NCBI GenBank assembly: GCA_009779755.1
Contig: WRDO01000006.1
Span: 37,599 to 101,598, forward strand
Reading direction: 5' to 3'
DNA length: 64,000 bases
Source of the DNA: Defluviitaleaceae bacterium
GTDB taxonomy: Bacteria; Bacillota; Clostridia; Lachnospirales; WQUN01
The position numbers and the translations under genes are program-made. Positions within the stretch are counted from its first letter, which is position 1. Each line of letters starts with the position of its first letter. Below are positions 32,801 through 42,352 of this stretch, piece after piece. Below the pieces are notes generated by a model. That model had not been told where the DNA came from. It saw only the letters and a program-made list of their open reading frames with translations, and did no database searches.

Positions 32801-35122
32801 ATGCGCAGACGTTTTATTAATTGTTTAATGGTTGCCCTTGCTTTTTTGCTGACATGCGGAGCGATAGTGAGCGGGGCTTATTTTCGTACGGAAGATGAAA
32901 CGTATGCGTTGCAAGTCGGGTTACCCTCCGACGTTACCATTTTTGCCCCAAGGGAAATCCCCGATCCCGTTACCACGGAGGAAAACCGTTTGTACGCGTT
33001 CGAGCGCGCGTTGGATCGGGAACCCGTCATGGAAATCGATCACGGCGTATGGGAAACGGTGGAGCGCAACTTGCAAACGCGATTTACCGAATTGAATGAA
33101 ATACGTATCGCTTACAACGAGGAAAAGGAACGCGTCGAAAACGATCGCCGGTTATGGGCGCTATGGTACGCCGAACAGGTTGAACGCGTGGAGGAATCGC
33201 AACGCCAATGGGATTTAATCCGTGATGCTTACGTGGAGGACGGCGGCGATGTAACGCTTCTCCTGCCGCGACCCCCCGATTTTGAACTGACGGCCGAGCA
33301 GGAATGGGTCGAGCCGCTTATCGAGGCATTGGCACGCTTTAGGGAAATGCCCGTGGAATTTACGGATACACATCAGCAATACCTTTTATATATGCCTGAG
33401 TACGAATTAACACGTTTGTGGGGTATAACATGGGCCGCCGCACACAGCGTTCAAACGCGTGCCATCCGTGAAGGCGAAGAAGTCAGCGACCGTGTCTTGA
33501 TGGAAATCCGGGATTATTTGGACGAACACGTACCGGACCGTATCGTATATGAAATCGCATTTGAAATCGTTCATCGCCATTTGCGTCCCAACCGTTTTAT
33601 TGATATTGAAGCCACCGAAAACCTCCGCCGTATTGACGAGGACAACTACGTCCGTGCCGTGGTGCTTTCGGGCGAGCGTATCGTTTCCGAAGGGGAAATC
33701 GTCACCTACCGCGCGTACCGTTTATTGGAATATTTGGGCTACATCGGCGGCGAAACCGATTGGCGCGTATCCCTGCAAGACGTGATTATCCCGTTAGTGG
33801 GTATGTTTACGCTTGTTTTGGCGTTATTTTCCGCCGTTATCATGTACCTTTTATTTTACCGTCCCGCCATTACCACCACGCAAAAGGAAGCGGGGCTTCT
33901 CTTCATATTATATATATTAGTCCTGTCCCTCGTTTGGGTATTGCGTGAGCAGAATTACCCCTTCCTGCCGATTTTAGTTTTCCCCATGCTTGTGTCGGTG
34001 TTGATTGACCGCCGTTGCGCGATTATCTTTTCCGCTTCGCTGATTTTCATCGGGTATTTTATCGTAGACGGCTCGCTGCCGTATTTATTGTTCTACTTTA
34101 TATCCTCCGTTTTGATTTGCCTGTTGTCGCGTTATACCACCGAACGCAACAAGATCATTTTGGTGGGTTTTATGGTTACGGCGATACAGTTCATTTTATC
34201 GCTTGCGATCGCTTTTACGCTTGAACGTAACCTTGTGCTGAATGATTTGCAAACGCATTTGGTTACCGCGGGGTTTGCGGCGGTAAACGGGTTGTTGACG
34301 GTCATCATCTGCGTGGGAAGCCTGCCGTTTTGGGAGGCGCTGTTCGGCGTTGTGACGCCGATAAAACTGCTTGACCTTACGAACCCGACGAACCTGCTTT
34401 TACGGAGGCTCACCATTGAAGCACCCGGTACGTATCACCACTCGCTTATGGTGGCGAATTTGGCGGAGTCCGCGGCTTATGACATCGGCGCGAACGCCCA
34501 TGCCGCACGCGTCGGCGGTTATTACCACGATGTGGGCAAATTAAAGTTCCCGCATTTTTTCGCGGAGAACATCAACGGCGAAAACCCCCACGAACACCTC
34601 GAACCGATAAACAGCGCGGGGTTGATTATCAGCCACGTTACGTACGGGCTTACGTTGGCCGCGCAACACCGCCTGCCGCAATTCGTGCGTGATATCATCC
34701 GTGAACACCACGGTACATCGTTGATGCAATATTTTTACGTAAAAGCCAAGGAAGCCGACCCCGAAATCACCGAGGATGATTACCGTTACCCCTACACCAT
34801 CCCCCAATCCCGCGAGTCCGCGTGCGTAATGCTTGCAGACACCGTCGAGGCCGCCGTACGTGCCATGATCCCCAGAATGAAATCCGTCGGCGAAGTGGAA
34901 AAGGTCATCCGCGACTTGGTGCGGAATAAATTTAACGATGGGCAACTGGTGGACAGCCAATTAAGCATCAAGGATTTGGATACGGTTGAGGCGTCTTTCA
35001 CCCGCGTGTTAAAAAGTGCGCACCACGAACGCATCGCTTACCCCAAGCTGGAGCCCGAGCCCATTGACCCGCGCGACGCACGCGATTCGCTGGTGATACG
35101 CGGCATGGTCAGAAAAGAATAA
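32801..35122 (+). CDS. pgpH: Cyclic di-AMP phosphodiesterase PgpH (7TMR-HD protein)
   Basis: Membrane phosphodiesterase degrading cyclic di-AMP. The N-terminal extracellular domain (residues about 40-320) is followed by seven closely spaced transmembrane segments (about 325-510) and a cytoplasmic HD domain: HHSLMVANLAESAA, GGYYHDVGKLKFP and INSAGLIISHVTYG carry the metal-binding His/Asp residues. ATG 32801 is chosen over an in-frame TTG at 32792; AAAGAG lies 9 bases upstream. 773 residues, close to family length of about 710. Confidence 0.94.
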   Translation: MRRRFINCLMVALAFLLTCGAIVSGAYFRTEDETYALQVGLPSDVTIFAPREIPDPVTTEENRLYAFERALDREPVMEIDHGVWETVERNLQTRFTELNEIRIAYNEEKERVENDRRLWALWYAEQVERVEESQRQWDLIRDAYVEDGGDVTLLLPRPPDFELTAEQEWVEPLIEALARFREMPVEFTDTHQQYLLYMPEYELTRLWGITWAAAHSVQTRAIREGEEVSDRVLMEIRDYLDEHVPDRIVYEIAFEIVHRHLRPNRFIDIEATENLRRIDEDNYVRAVVLSGERIVSEGEIVTYRAYRLLEYLGYIGGETDWRVSLQDVIIPLVGMFTLVLALFSAVIMYLLFYRPAITTTQKEAGLLFILYILVLSLVWVLREQNYPFLPILVFPMLVSVLIDRRCAIIFSASLIFIGYFIVDGSLPYLLFYFISSVLICLLSRYTTERNKIILVGFMVTAIQFILSLAIAFTLERNLVLNDLQTHLVTAGFAAVNGLLTVIICVGSLPFWEALFGVVTPIKLLDLTNPTNLLLRRLTIEAPGTYHHSLMVANLAESAAYDIGANAHAARVGGYYHDVGKLKFPHFFAENINGENPHEHLEPINSAGLIISHVTYGLTLAAQHRLPQFVRDIIREHHGTSLMQYFYVKAKEADPEITEDDYRYPYTIPQSRESACVMLADTVEAAVRAMIPRMKSVGEVEKVIRDLVRNKFNDGQLVDSQLSIKDLDTVEASFTRVLKSAHHERIAYPKLEPEPIDPRDARDSLVIRGMVRKE

Positions 35123-35131
35123 GGTGATGAA

Positions 35132-35563
35132 ATGACGATTTATTGGGATGATACAAAAATAAACGAAGCCCATCGCACGCTGGTCGAAAAAGCAATCCGT
35201 ACAGGTATCGAATACGTATCCAACGAATGCGTCCGCGAGGATTATGAATTGAGCGTCATTTTCGCTTCATCGGAGGAAATCCGCAGGATAAACAATAATT
35301 ACCGCGGTATAGACGACGAAACGGATGTACTGAGCTTCCCCGGTTTCCCGGGTAGTCCCGCGTTGGGTGACATCGTCATTTGCATGGAAGTGGCCGAACG
35401 GCAAGCACGGGAATACGGACATACCCCGGAACGGGAACTGGCTTTTTTGGCGGTGCATGGCTTGCTCCATTTGATGGGATACGACCACGATACCCCCGAG
35501 GAGGAAAAACGGATGTGCGCGGCGCAAGAGGAAATATTGCGTATGATCGGAGCCCAACGATGA
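35132..35563 (+). CDS. ybeY: Endoribonuclease YbeY (rRNA maturation factor)
   Basis: Metal-dependent endoribonuclease involved in 16S rRNA 3' end maturation and ribosome quality control. The zinc-binding H-x3-H-x5-H motif is HGLLHLMGYDHD near residues 110-121, and the segment EIRRINNNYRGIDDETDVLSFP is typical. 143 residues. Its stop overlaps the dgkA start (ATGA). Confidence 0.96.
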   Translation: MTIYWDDTKINEAHRTLVEKAIRTGIEYVSNECVREDYELSVIFASSEEIRRINNNYRGIDDETDVLSFPGFPGSPALGDIVICMEVAERQAREYGHTPERELAFLAVHGLLHLMGYDHDTPEEEKRMCAAQEEILRMIGAQR

Positions 35564-35928
35564 ATAAGAATAAAAAATGGTTGGATGCGTTCGGACATGC
35601 TTTTACGGGTATACGACGCACTGCTGCACGCGAACGAAACTTCCGTATACAGATTATCATGGGTATCACAGCCGTCGCCGCTTGTATCATTTTACAAGTG
35701 GACACATGGCATTTTTTGGCCGTGGTGCTGTCTATTTTTTTCGTATTGGCAATGGAATTGGTTAACACTTCAATAGAGGCTATAATCGACTTGGTATGTA
35801 AAAACCAAATACATCCGCTGGCGAAAATCGCAAAAGACGCGGCGGCGGGCGCGGTATTGCTCGCGTCGTTCCAAGCGATTATCGTGGCGTTGATCGTAGC
35901 GACTTCCGTTATAAGGAGATACATGTGA
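35560..35928 (+). CDS. dgkA: Diacylglycerol/undecaprenol kinase, DgkA family
   Basis: Small trimeric membrane kinase; the Firmicutes members mainly phosphorylate undecaprenol. 122 residues with three transmembrane helices; the active-site region is FHAF-like (DAFGHAFTGIRRTAARERNFRIQ) and the conserved E-x-x-N-T-S-I-E (MELVNTSIEAIIDLV). ATG 35560 overlaps the ybeY stop; GGAG lies upstream. A longer in-frame ORF runs back into ybeY and is not used. Confidence 0.94.
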   Translation: MNKNKKWLDAFGHAFTGIRRTAARERNFRIQIIMGITAVAACIILQVDTWHFLAVVLSIFFVLAMELVNTSIEAIIDLVCKNQIHPLAKIAKDAAAGAVLLASFQAIIVALIVATSVIRRYM

Positions 35929-36845
35929 AAAATTTCTATTCCGGTTTCGTGACGTTGATCGGACGGCCCAACGTAGGCAAATCCACACTCATGAACCATC
36001 TCATCGGCGAAAAGATTTCGATCGTCACTTCAAAGCCGCAAACCACGCGCAGCCAAATCCGTACCATACTCACCGACGGGGATTATCAAATCATCTTCAT
36101 CGACACGCCGGGGTTACACACGCCCAAAAATAAATTGGGTAATTATATGGTACACGCCGCGCTCAACACGTTAGGCGATGTCGACGCCGTTGTGTACATG
36201 GTGGAACCGAAGCTCCACAAGGGAAATATCCCCGACGGGGACAAAAATATATTGGACAAGCTAAATAATATAAAAACCCCCGTTTTCCTCGCGATAAACA
36301 AAACCGATAAGGTCGCCAAACCCGAACTGCTTACCCTCATCGATATTTACAGCCAAGCCTATCCTTTTAAGGAAATCATCCCGTTATCGGCCATCACCGG
36401 AGACAATACCCCCGCATTGCTCGCTGCCTTGCGCGGCGTACTTGAAATCGGGCCGATGTACTTCCCCGAGGACCAAATCACCGATCAACCCGAACGTCAA
36501 ATCACCGCCGAAATTATCCGTGAAAAGGTGTTAACCTTTTTGCAAGAGGAAATCCCCCACGGCGTAGCGGTGGAAATCACGAAGTTTAAGGAACGCGCCG
36601 CCAAGGGCAAAACGCCGCCGTTGGTCAGCATCGACGCGACCTTGTACTGCGAACGCGACAGCCATAAAGCGATCCTCATCGGCAAACAAGGCGCGATGCT
36701 TAAAAAAATCGGCCAAACCGCCCGACGCGACATCGAAGCCCTGCTCGGTTCGCCCGTTTTCCTTGAGTTGTGGGTAAAGGTGAAAAAGAACTGGCGCGAC
36801 AACGATTTCCTGATAAGGAACTTCGGGTATAACGATTTAAATTAG
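35925..36845 (+). CDS. era: GTPase Era
   Basis: Essential GTPase binding the 16S rRNA 3' end. G1 GRPNVGKSTLMNHL, switch I/G2 TTRSQIRTI, G3 DTPGLH and G4 NKTD are visible, followed by a KH RNA-binding domain (ESHKAILIGKQGAMLKKIGQTARRDIEALLG). Start is GTG 35925, which overlaps the dgkA stop as GTGA and has AAGGAG 6 bases upstream. 306 residues. Confidence 0.97.
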   Translation: MKNFYSGFVTLIGRPNVGKSTLMNHLIGEKISIVTSKPQTTRSQIRTILTDGDYQIIFIDTPGLHTPKNKLGNYMVHAALNTLGDVDAVVYMVEPKLHKGNIPDGDKNILDKLNNIKTPVFLAINKTDKVAKPELLTLIDIYSQAYPFKEIIPLSAITGDNTPALLAALRGVLEIGPMYFPEDQITDQPERQITAEIIREKVLTFLQEEIPHGVAVEITKFKERAAKGKTPPLVSIDATLYCERDSHKAILIGKQGAMLKKIGQTARRDIEALLGSPVFLELWVKVKKNWRDNDFLIRNFGYNDLN

Positions 36846-36938
36846 TTTCCATATATTTGATAACATATGTACAAGCGGTGAGGGAAAACTATCAATATTA
36901 TCACTTATTTTCCGCCACATTTTATAGGGGGAATATAC

Positions 36939-37082
36939 ATGAAGCATCGCGAAAAGCTCTGGCTGCACTTTATCGAATCGGGTAACCCCATGTCCTACAT
37001 CGCCTACCGCCAATTAATTAAAAAGGACGCCTTACGCCCATACGAAACCGAGGACCGCAATACCGCCCATGAAAACCTTTAA
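36939..37082 (+). CDS. yqzL: YqzL-like small protein
   Basis: A 47-codon ORF, MKHREKLWLHFIESG and onward, between era and recO and overlapping the recO start by 14 bases. Its size, position and pattern W-x-x-F-x-x-S/T-G-x4-Y-x-x-Y-x-x-L match YqzL of Bacillus, which occupies the same slot. Ribosome binding site AGGGGGA about 6 bases before ATG 36939. Function unknown. Confidence 0.8.
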   Translation: MKHREKLWLHFIESGNPMSYIAYRQLIKKDALRPYETEDRNTAHENL

Positions 37083-37806
37083 GACCCGCGGCTTGGTGTT
37101 GCGGGAATACGAGGCGGGAGAGTCTGACAAGCGTTTGCTGTTCCTGTGCAAAGGCGTTGGCAGGCTCTTCGTTTATGCCAAAGGCGCGCGCAAACCCAAA
37201 AGCAAATTTATCGCGGCGTCGCAGCTCTTTACTTATGCCGATCTCGTTATCGCGGAAGGGCGCGGATTTAATTCAATGGCACAGGCTACGGTCATAGAAA
37301 GTTTTTACGACCTGCGTACCGACTACGACGCGTTGTGTTGCGCCCATGTGATTACGGAAATATGCGAAAAAACCATATTGGAAAATGAAAACTGCGACGA
37401 TTTATTACGGCTAACGCTTAAGGCACTCGGTTACCTACATAAAAAAGAACCGCCATTATCCCATTTACAGGTGTTGGCGGTTTTTATGTTGCGGTTTTTT
37501 TTATGGTACGGGGTCGCGCCTTCATCGGGGGAATGTTGTGTTTGCGGCGGGGACGTCGGGCTTTCCTTCCTTTGCGCCGAGGGTTTGGTTTGTAATGACC
37601 ACAAAAGAAACCTATCCGGCGAATTCGTACCGCTTTCGCCCCACGCCCTCACCGCGCTGCGTTACATACTTGAAAATGATTTGACAAAGGCGTTTTTATT
37701 TACCGTCGGCGACGGTATCGTACGTGAAATCCAAAACGCCGCCCGAATGCTTTGGCGGCATCATTTTGAATGGGAATTACGCTCATTGACATACCTCTCC
37801 GCCTGA
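37069..37806 (+). CDS. recO: DNA repair protein RecO
   Basis: Recombination mediator that helps load RecA in the RecFOR pathway. An N-terminal OB fold (TRGLVLREYEAGESDKRLLFLCKGVGRLFVYAKGARKPKSKF) precedes a helical domain with a four-cysteine/His zinc site (CCVCGGDVGLSFLCAEGLVCNDH). 245 residues is normal. Its last 46 bases overlap, tail to tail, the end of the ABC exporter gene on the other strand. Confidence 0.95.
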   Translation: MKTFKTRGLVLREYEAGESDKRLLFLCKGVGRLFVYAKGARKPKSKFIAASQLFTYADLVIAEGRGFNSMAQATVIESFYDLRTDYDALCCAHVITEICEKTILENENCDDLLRLTLKALGYLHKKEPPLSHLQVLAVFMLRFFLWYGVAPSSGECCVCGGDVGLSFLCAEGLVCNDHKRNLSGEFVPLSPHALTALRYILENDLTKAFLFTVGDGIVREIQNAARMLWRHHFEWELRSLTYLSA

Positions 37807-39677
37807 GCGTCCCACATTTCCGTATACTTACCCCCGGCGGCATACAACTTATCGTGTGTGCCGCTTTCTGTTATTTTTCCGCCGTCCATAACCAATATCC
37901 TGTCGGCGATGCGCGCCGAGCCTAAGCGGTGCGTAACGAGTATCGAAGTCTTGCCGAAGGACGAAGCCGCGAATTGCTTGTACAGGCGCGTTTCCTCCAG
38001 CGGGTCGATGGCGGCGGTGGGTTCGTCCAGTACGATAAATCGGTGTTCGCGGTACATGCCCCGCGCCATGGCCACGCGCTGCCATTGGCCGCCGGAAATT
38101 TCAACGCCGCCGAAGTCACGGCCCAGTACCGTATCGATGCCCTTGGGGAAGGTAGCGGTGTCGGTATAATCCACCCCCGCGGCGGTTAGCTTTTCTCGTA
38201 CGTTCCTTTCCACCTCGTCAGCATCTTTATATTTACCCGTGACGATTTGCCTTGCCACACCCTCTTCATCGTATTGGGACCCCGTTTCCTGCGTCATTTC
38301 ACCGCCGGCTTCGTAATCACTGATAAACACGTTCTCCGCAAGGGTGAAGATGTATTGTATATGGTCTTGGAAAACCGCCGAGGTTTGGGAAAACAGCGCG
38401 GTTTTATTAGTTTGCGCGGGGTCGCACCCGCCGACAAGCACCTGACCACCGTCCGCTTTGTATATCCCCATCAGGAGCTTGACCAGCGTCGTTTTACCGC
38501 TGCCGTTTTCGCCCACAAGCGCGACCGTCTCGCCGGGGCGTATACGCAGGGAAACGCCGTCCACGGCGGGTTTGTCCGCTTTGGGATAGGAAAATGAGAT
38601 ATCGGTCGCTTCGATTCCCTTGTTAAAATCAACTTGTACAACATTTGTGTACAAGTTCGGTTCGGGCAGCTCCAATACGTTCATAAAGTTGTGCGTCTTG
38701 CCCAACGTGCCGGAAACGTTCCATTTTATCCGGTTGAATATTTCCTCAAACAAGCTGAAAAGCATCCCTATCGAGGCATATACCGCCGCAAACGCCCCCA
38801 CGGTGATGTAACCGTCCGTCAATGAAATAAAAAGCAACGCCATAATCCCCACCCAACCGGCGGCTTTCACCCCGTTAAGCGCGAGCGTGATGGCGGCGAT
38901 TTTCTTATGCACGCTCCATTCCTTTTGCTGCAACAGGGCGAGCGTGTCCATATACAATCGGCGGAAGAAAAAGAACGCGCCGAACAGCCGCGTCTCCTTA
39001 ATTTTGTCGCGAGCGATCAACGCGCCTTCGTAATGCTCGAAGCGGCGGCGGATGGGCGATGATTCCTTCTCCAGCTTATCCCACAGCTTTGCCTCGATGA
39101 TTTGGCTCAACGCCACAGGCATGAAGGTAAGCGCGAGGGCGACCAAAAGCAACGGGCGCATACTCCACAGATAAACGCCCATCACAACGTAGTACGTGCC
39201 GTAGAAGAAAATCAAATCACTGAAGGTCATGAGCAAATAAGGGGTATTACCGCAACCGCCTATGGCTTTTTCCATATCGTCCAAGGCTTCCTTGTCTTCA
39301 AACATTTCCGCGTTTAACCGCCCCACCTTTAGCAATGCGATGACCCTAAGAACCGAACCGTCGGTCTTGCGGTTAAGCACATCGCCCGACATGTAATTAT
39401 GCACGCCGTTAAGCACTTGCTGCCCCACCGTCACCAAGGCGACGAACAACGCGCCCATAAATACGTAGCGCATATTCCCGTCCACGCCGATTAACGCCAA
39501 ATCCGCCAGCGCGTCGTACAAAATTTGATTGACCGGGGCGAGGATGCCCCACGACGCCCCGTGCATCACACCCAATAAGATATACGCCGTCCACATGACG
39601 GGCATCTTTTTAAAAACCATGGGTACGATACGCCGTATGACTTTGATCAGGGAAAGGGATTTCTTCTTTTCTTTCAT
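37761..39677 (-). CDS. ABC exporter, fused membrane-ATPase subunit B
   Basis: Half-transporter of the ABCB/MsbA-like type, 638 residues. Six membrane segments (about residues 20-320) precede the ATPase domain: Walker A GENGSGKTT, signature EISGGQWQR, Walker B FIVLDEPTAAID, H-loop THRLGSARIADRI. An insertion of about 40 residues after the Q-loop (FISDYEAGGEMTQETGSQYDEEG) is unusual. ATG 39677 overlaps the stop of the partner gene (ATGA) with GGGGGTGG upstream. With the preceding gene it should form a heterodimeric exporter; substrate unknown (drug, peptide or lipid). Confidence 0.9.
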   Translation of the reverse strand: MKEKKKSLSLIKVIRRIVPMVFKKMPVMWTAYILLGVMHGASWGILAPVNQILYDALADLALIGVDGNMRYVFMGALFVALVTVGQQVLNGVHNYMSGDVLNRKTDGSVLRVIALLKVGRLNAEMFEDKEALDDMEKAIGGCGNTPYLLMTFSDLIFFYGTYYVVMGVYLWSMRPLLLVALALTFMPVALSQIIEAKLWDKLEKESSPIRRRFEHYEGALIARDKIKETRLFGAFFFFRRLYMDTLALLQQKEWSVHKKIAAITLALNGVKAAGWVGIMALLFISLTDGYITVGAFAAVYASIGMLFSLFEEIFNRIKWNVSGTLGKTHNFMNVLELPEPNLYTNVVQVDFNKGIEATDISFSYPKADKPAVDGVSLRIRPGETVALVGENGSGKTTLVKLLMGIYKADGGQVLVGGCDPAQTNKTALFSQTSAVFQDHIQYIFTLAENVFISDYEAGGEMTQETGSQYDEEGVARQIVTGKYKDADEVERNVREKLTAAGVDYTDTATFPKGIDTVLGRDFGGVEISGGQWQRVAMARGMYREHRFIVLDEPTAAIDPLEETRLYKQFAASSFGKTSILVTHRLGSARIADRILVMDGGKITESGTHDKLYAAGGKYTEMWDAQAERYVNERNSHSK

Positions 39678-41455
39678 ACGTACCACCCCCGTTGGCTTTC
39701 AAACATTTCGGCATAGATGCCGACGGATTCCATCAAAGCATTGTGGTCTCCCTGTTCGACGACCCTTCCGCCGTCCAATACGTAAATCACATCCGCCATC
39801 TTTGCCGAGGCAAGGCGATGGCTGATGAAGATCGTCGTAATCCCTTGGCTGATGGATTCAAATTTTTCGTAGACCTGACTTTCGGCAACGGGGTCGAGCG
39901 CGGCGGTGGGTTCGTCCAATATCTTTACGGCGGCGGGGGAGATAATCGCGCGGGCGAAGGCGAGCCGTTGCCATTCCCCGCCGGAAAGGTCAACGCCGCC
40001 GTCGTGGGTTTTGCCGAGCAATGTATCTTTACCGTCCTTTAAGGAATCTGCTTTTATATCAAAGCCCGACAACGACAAGGCACGGTCGATTTCGGCGTCG
40101 GTCGCGCCGTTCGCCTTACCGATCGCCGCATTCTCCGCCACGGTTACGTCATAGCGTACGAAGTCTTGGAACAACGCGCAGAACATCGCCTTGATTACGG
40201 GGATTTCCCATTCGCGCAGTTCCTTGCCGTTGAGCAAAATCTCTCCCTCGTAATCGTCGTACAAACGCGTGATCAACTTGGTAATCGTCGTCTTGCCCGC
40301 GCCGTTTACCCCCACGAAGGCATAGTGCTTGCCGTTTTCTATGGTGAGGTTCAATTTATTCAAAATGACTTTTTCCGTGCCGGGATAAGTGAAAGAAACG
40401 TTCTTGAACTCCAACTTTTCAAAAACGGGCGGCGGTGTGACGGGCAATGCCTCCGCATCGCGTGCCTCCGTCAATTCCAAGAATTTATTGAACTCCTTTA
40501 AATACTCCCGCTCTGTGGTAAAGCGTTGGAAATAATGCGGCAACGACCAGCCCATGTTATTTACCGTGGCGAATAACGCGCCAAGCAAGGCGATGTACAG
40601 CCCCACGGTCATACTGCCATCGGCAACCGCCGGAGCCAGCATGAACAATGCCGCCGTGGAAAGTAATCCCAATATGACCGACGCGCTCTTCGAGCGGGCG
40701 AACCACAACGCGTTGACCCGAAGCTGCCATTTGCGTACATCCTCGAAGCCCGCGAGGTACTTCTCCGTCATCCTTTCCGCATAACCGAACAGGCTCCGTT
40801 CCCCCGCGGGCTCGCGCCCGTGAATAAACCATCCGACCGTACCCACGTAGCGGTCGCGTTCGGTTTTGTCGCGTTGGGCTTGGTAGCTTGCCTTGCCCGC
40901 CTTGATCGCCATCCAAAACATAGGCACACTCAATACAATCAGCAACGACCCCATCAGCGGCGCACTGGCAAGCAAAATAACCGCGTAGCTTGCGGTTATG
41001 CCCATCTCCCGTAAAAATTGCGTCAACGTGCCGAACATGACGCTCAGCTTACCTTCGGGGTTGTCCCACACACGGTTGAGCAAATCCACCGTTTCGTTGT
41101 TTTCCAAATGCTTGAATTCCAAGCGGGCACGCTTTTCCACCAAAGGCACGCGCATTTTCAATTGCGTTTTCATGCTCCCCTTCGTATCGGCAAGCCCCAT
41201 CAGCGGCCAAAGCAAATAATTGTATACCTGAAACACGCCCAGCGCGACCAACGGCGCGATTATACGCGACGCGCCCAACCCTTCCCCCACCACCAGCAAT
41301 GCCGTGTCAATAAAATAGGCCGTTACCAGCACGCTGACGGGCGCGATGGCAAGGCCGATAATTTGTTGCAAAAGCCCCAACAACGTATAGAAGGGTATCA
41401 CGCGAAACGGCAACGACAACGCACGGGGATACGTCATCTTGCGGGACAAATCCAT
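39674..41455 (-). CDS. ABC exporter, fused membrane-ATPase subunit A
   Basis: The first half-transporter of the pair, 593 residues. Membrane domain about residues 15-310, then Walker A GVNGAGKTT, signature DLSGGEWQRLAFARAI, Walker B KILDEPTAALD and H-loop SHRLASAKMADVI. In this protein the acidic residue after Walker B is present (DEPTAALDP), and likewise in the partner, so both sites could be hydrolytic. It has its own consensus promoter and GGGGGA ribosome binding site. Confidence 0.9.
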   Translation of the reverse strand: MDLSRKMTYPRALSLPFRVIPFYTLLGLLQQIIGLAIAPVSVLVTAYFIDTALLVVGEGLGASRIIAPLVALGVFQVYNYLLWPLMGLADTKGSMKTQLKMRVPLVEKRARLEFKHLENNETVDLLNRVWDNPEGKLSVMFGTLTQFLREMGITASYAVILLASAPLMGSLLIVLSVPMFWMAIKAGKASYQAQRDKTERDRYVGTVGWFIHGREPAGERSLFGYAERMTEKYLAGFEDVRKWQLRVNALWFARSKSASVILGLLSTAALFMLAPAVADGSMTVGLYIALLGALFATVNNMGWSLPHYFQRFTTEREYLKEFNKFLELTEARDAEALPVTPPPVFEKLEFKNVSFTYPGTEKVILNKLNLTIENGKHYAFVGVNGAGKTTITKLITRLYDDYEGEILLNGKELREWEIPVIKAMFCALFQDFVRYDVTVAENAAIGKANGATDAEIDRALSLSGFDIKADSLKDGKDTLLGKTHDGGVDLSGGEWQRLAFARAIISPAAVKILDEPTAALDPVAESQVYEKFESISQGITTIFISHRLASAKMADVIYVLDGGRVVEQGDHNALMESVGIYAEMFESQRGWYV

Positions 41456-41475
41456 ATGTATTCCCCCTTTTTTGC

Positions 41476-41504
41476 ATTATACTATGATATACTGAAGGTG
41501 CCAA
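41476..41504 (-). promoter_or_regulatory. Sigma-A promoter for the ABC exporter pair
   Basis: Minus strand TTGGCA (41504-41499), 17-base spacer, TATAAT (41481-41476), about 20 bases before the ABC gene start. Near-consensus. On the plus strand the same region carries an extended -10 (TGA-TATACT, 41485-41493) that could serve the divergent Nif3-like gene. Confidence 0.7.
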
Positions 41505-41527
41505 TAAAACCCACAAGGAGGAACGAA

Positions 41528-42352
41528 ATGAACACACAGGAACTGATGGACATCGCCGTAAAAGCCGCAAACCTGGACGAAATGCCCCACGACAGCGCAA
41601 TCATGGTACCCGGCGAAAATATCAAAAAGGTATTGATGGGCGTGGATATGGACACGGCGGAAATCATGCTTGCCAAGCAACTGGGTTACGATTGCGTAAT
41701 CAGCCATCACCCCCGCAACACAAATAAGGACATGCTGGACTTGCTCCACACGCACATCTTTAACCTTGAAAAGTTGGGTGTGCCCCGTAACAAAGGCCAA
41801 AAGCTGTTGGCCGCGCGTAAAAAGGAGCTCGGCTTCAACCAGCACGTATCCAATTCGCGCCGTTCGGAAAGCGCGGCCAAGCTGCTTGATATGCCCTACA
41901 TGTGCATCCATACGCCCGCCGATATTATCAGCCAAGGTATGGTACAGGCGTTTTTGGATGAAAAATTCGCAGGAAAACCCGAAACCACCGTGCAGGAAAT
42001 CGTGGACGCGCTGGGCGATATGCCCGAATACAAAAACGCCCACAGGAAACCCGTCATCCGCGCGGGCGGCAAGGAAAGCTACGCGGGTAAGATATATGTA
42101 TTGATGGCCGGTTTGACCGGGCCGGGTGCCGCGATATTGAAGGAATACTTTGAAGCGGGTGTGGGTACGCTTGTACTCATGCACATCCCCGAAAAGGACG
42201 CGAAGGAAGTCGAGGAACAGGGCATCGGCAACGTGATCGTCGCGGGCCATATGTCCAGCGATTCCTTCGGGATGAATAAAATAGCAAAATTGTGGGCGGA
42301 AAAAGGCGTGGAAACGACCATGATGTCGGGGGTTATTTCCGATATTATTTAA
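41528..42352 (+). CDS. Nif3-like (DUF34) dinuclear metal protein
   Basis: A 274-residue protein resembling the Nif3/GTP cyclohydrolase I type 2-like family: metal-ligand region GYDCVISHHPRN and a C-terminal VIVAGHMSSDSFGMNKIA. These are the two His-containing ends of the family, but the middle is divergent and the canonical C-terminal motif is altered. ATG 41528 is supported by AAGGAGG. A long in-frame extension upstream, running antisense through the ABC gene, is rejected. The function of the family is unsettled. The end overlaps prmC on the other strand by 8 bases. Confidence 0.75.
   Translation: MNTQELMDIAVKAANLDEMPHDSAIMVPGENIKKVLMGVDMDTAEIMLAKQLGYDCVISHHPRNTNKDMLDLLHTHIFNLEKLGVPRNKGQKLLAARKKELGFNQHVSNSRRSESAAKLLDMPYMCIHTPADIISQGMVQAFLDEKFAGKPETTVQEIVDALGDMPEYKNAHRKPVIRAGGKESYAGKIYVLMAGLTGPGAAILKEYFEAGVGTLVLMHIPEKDAKEVEEQGIGNVIVAGHMSSDSFGMNKIAKLWAEKGVETTMMSGVISDII

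Noticed and set aside
41018..41527. Upstream extension of the Nif3-like ORF
   Set aside because: Runs antisense through the ABC exporter gene and its promoter; a strong AAGGAGG site fixes the start at 41528.
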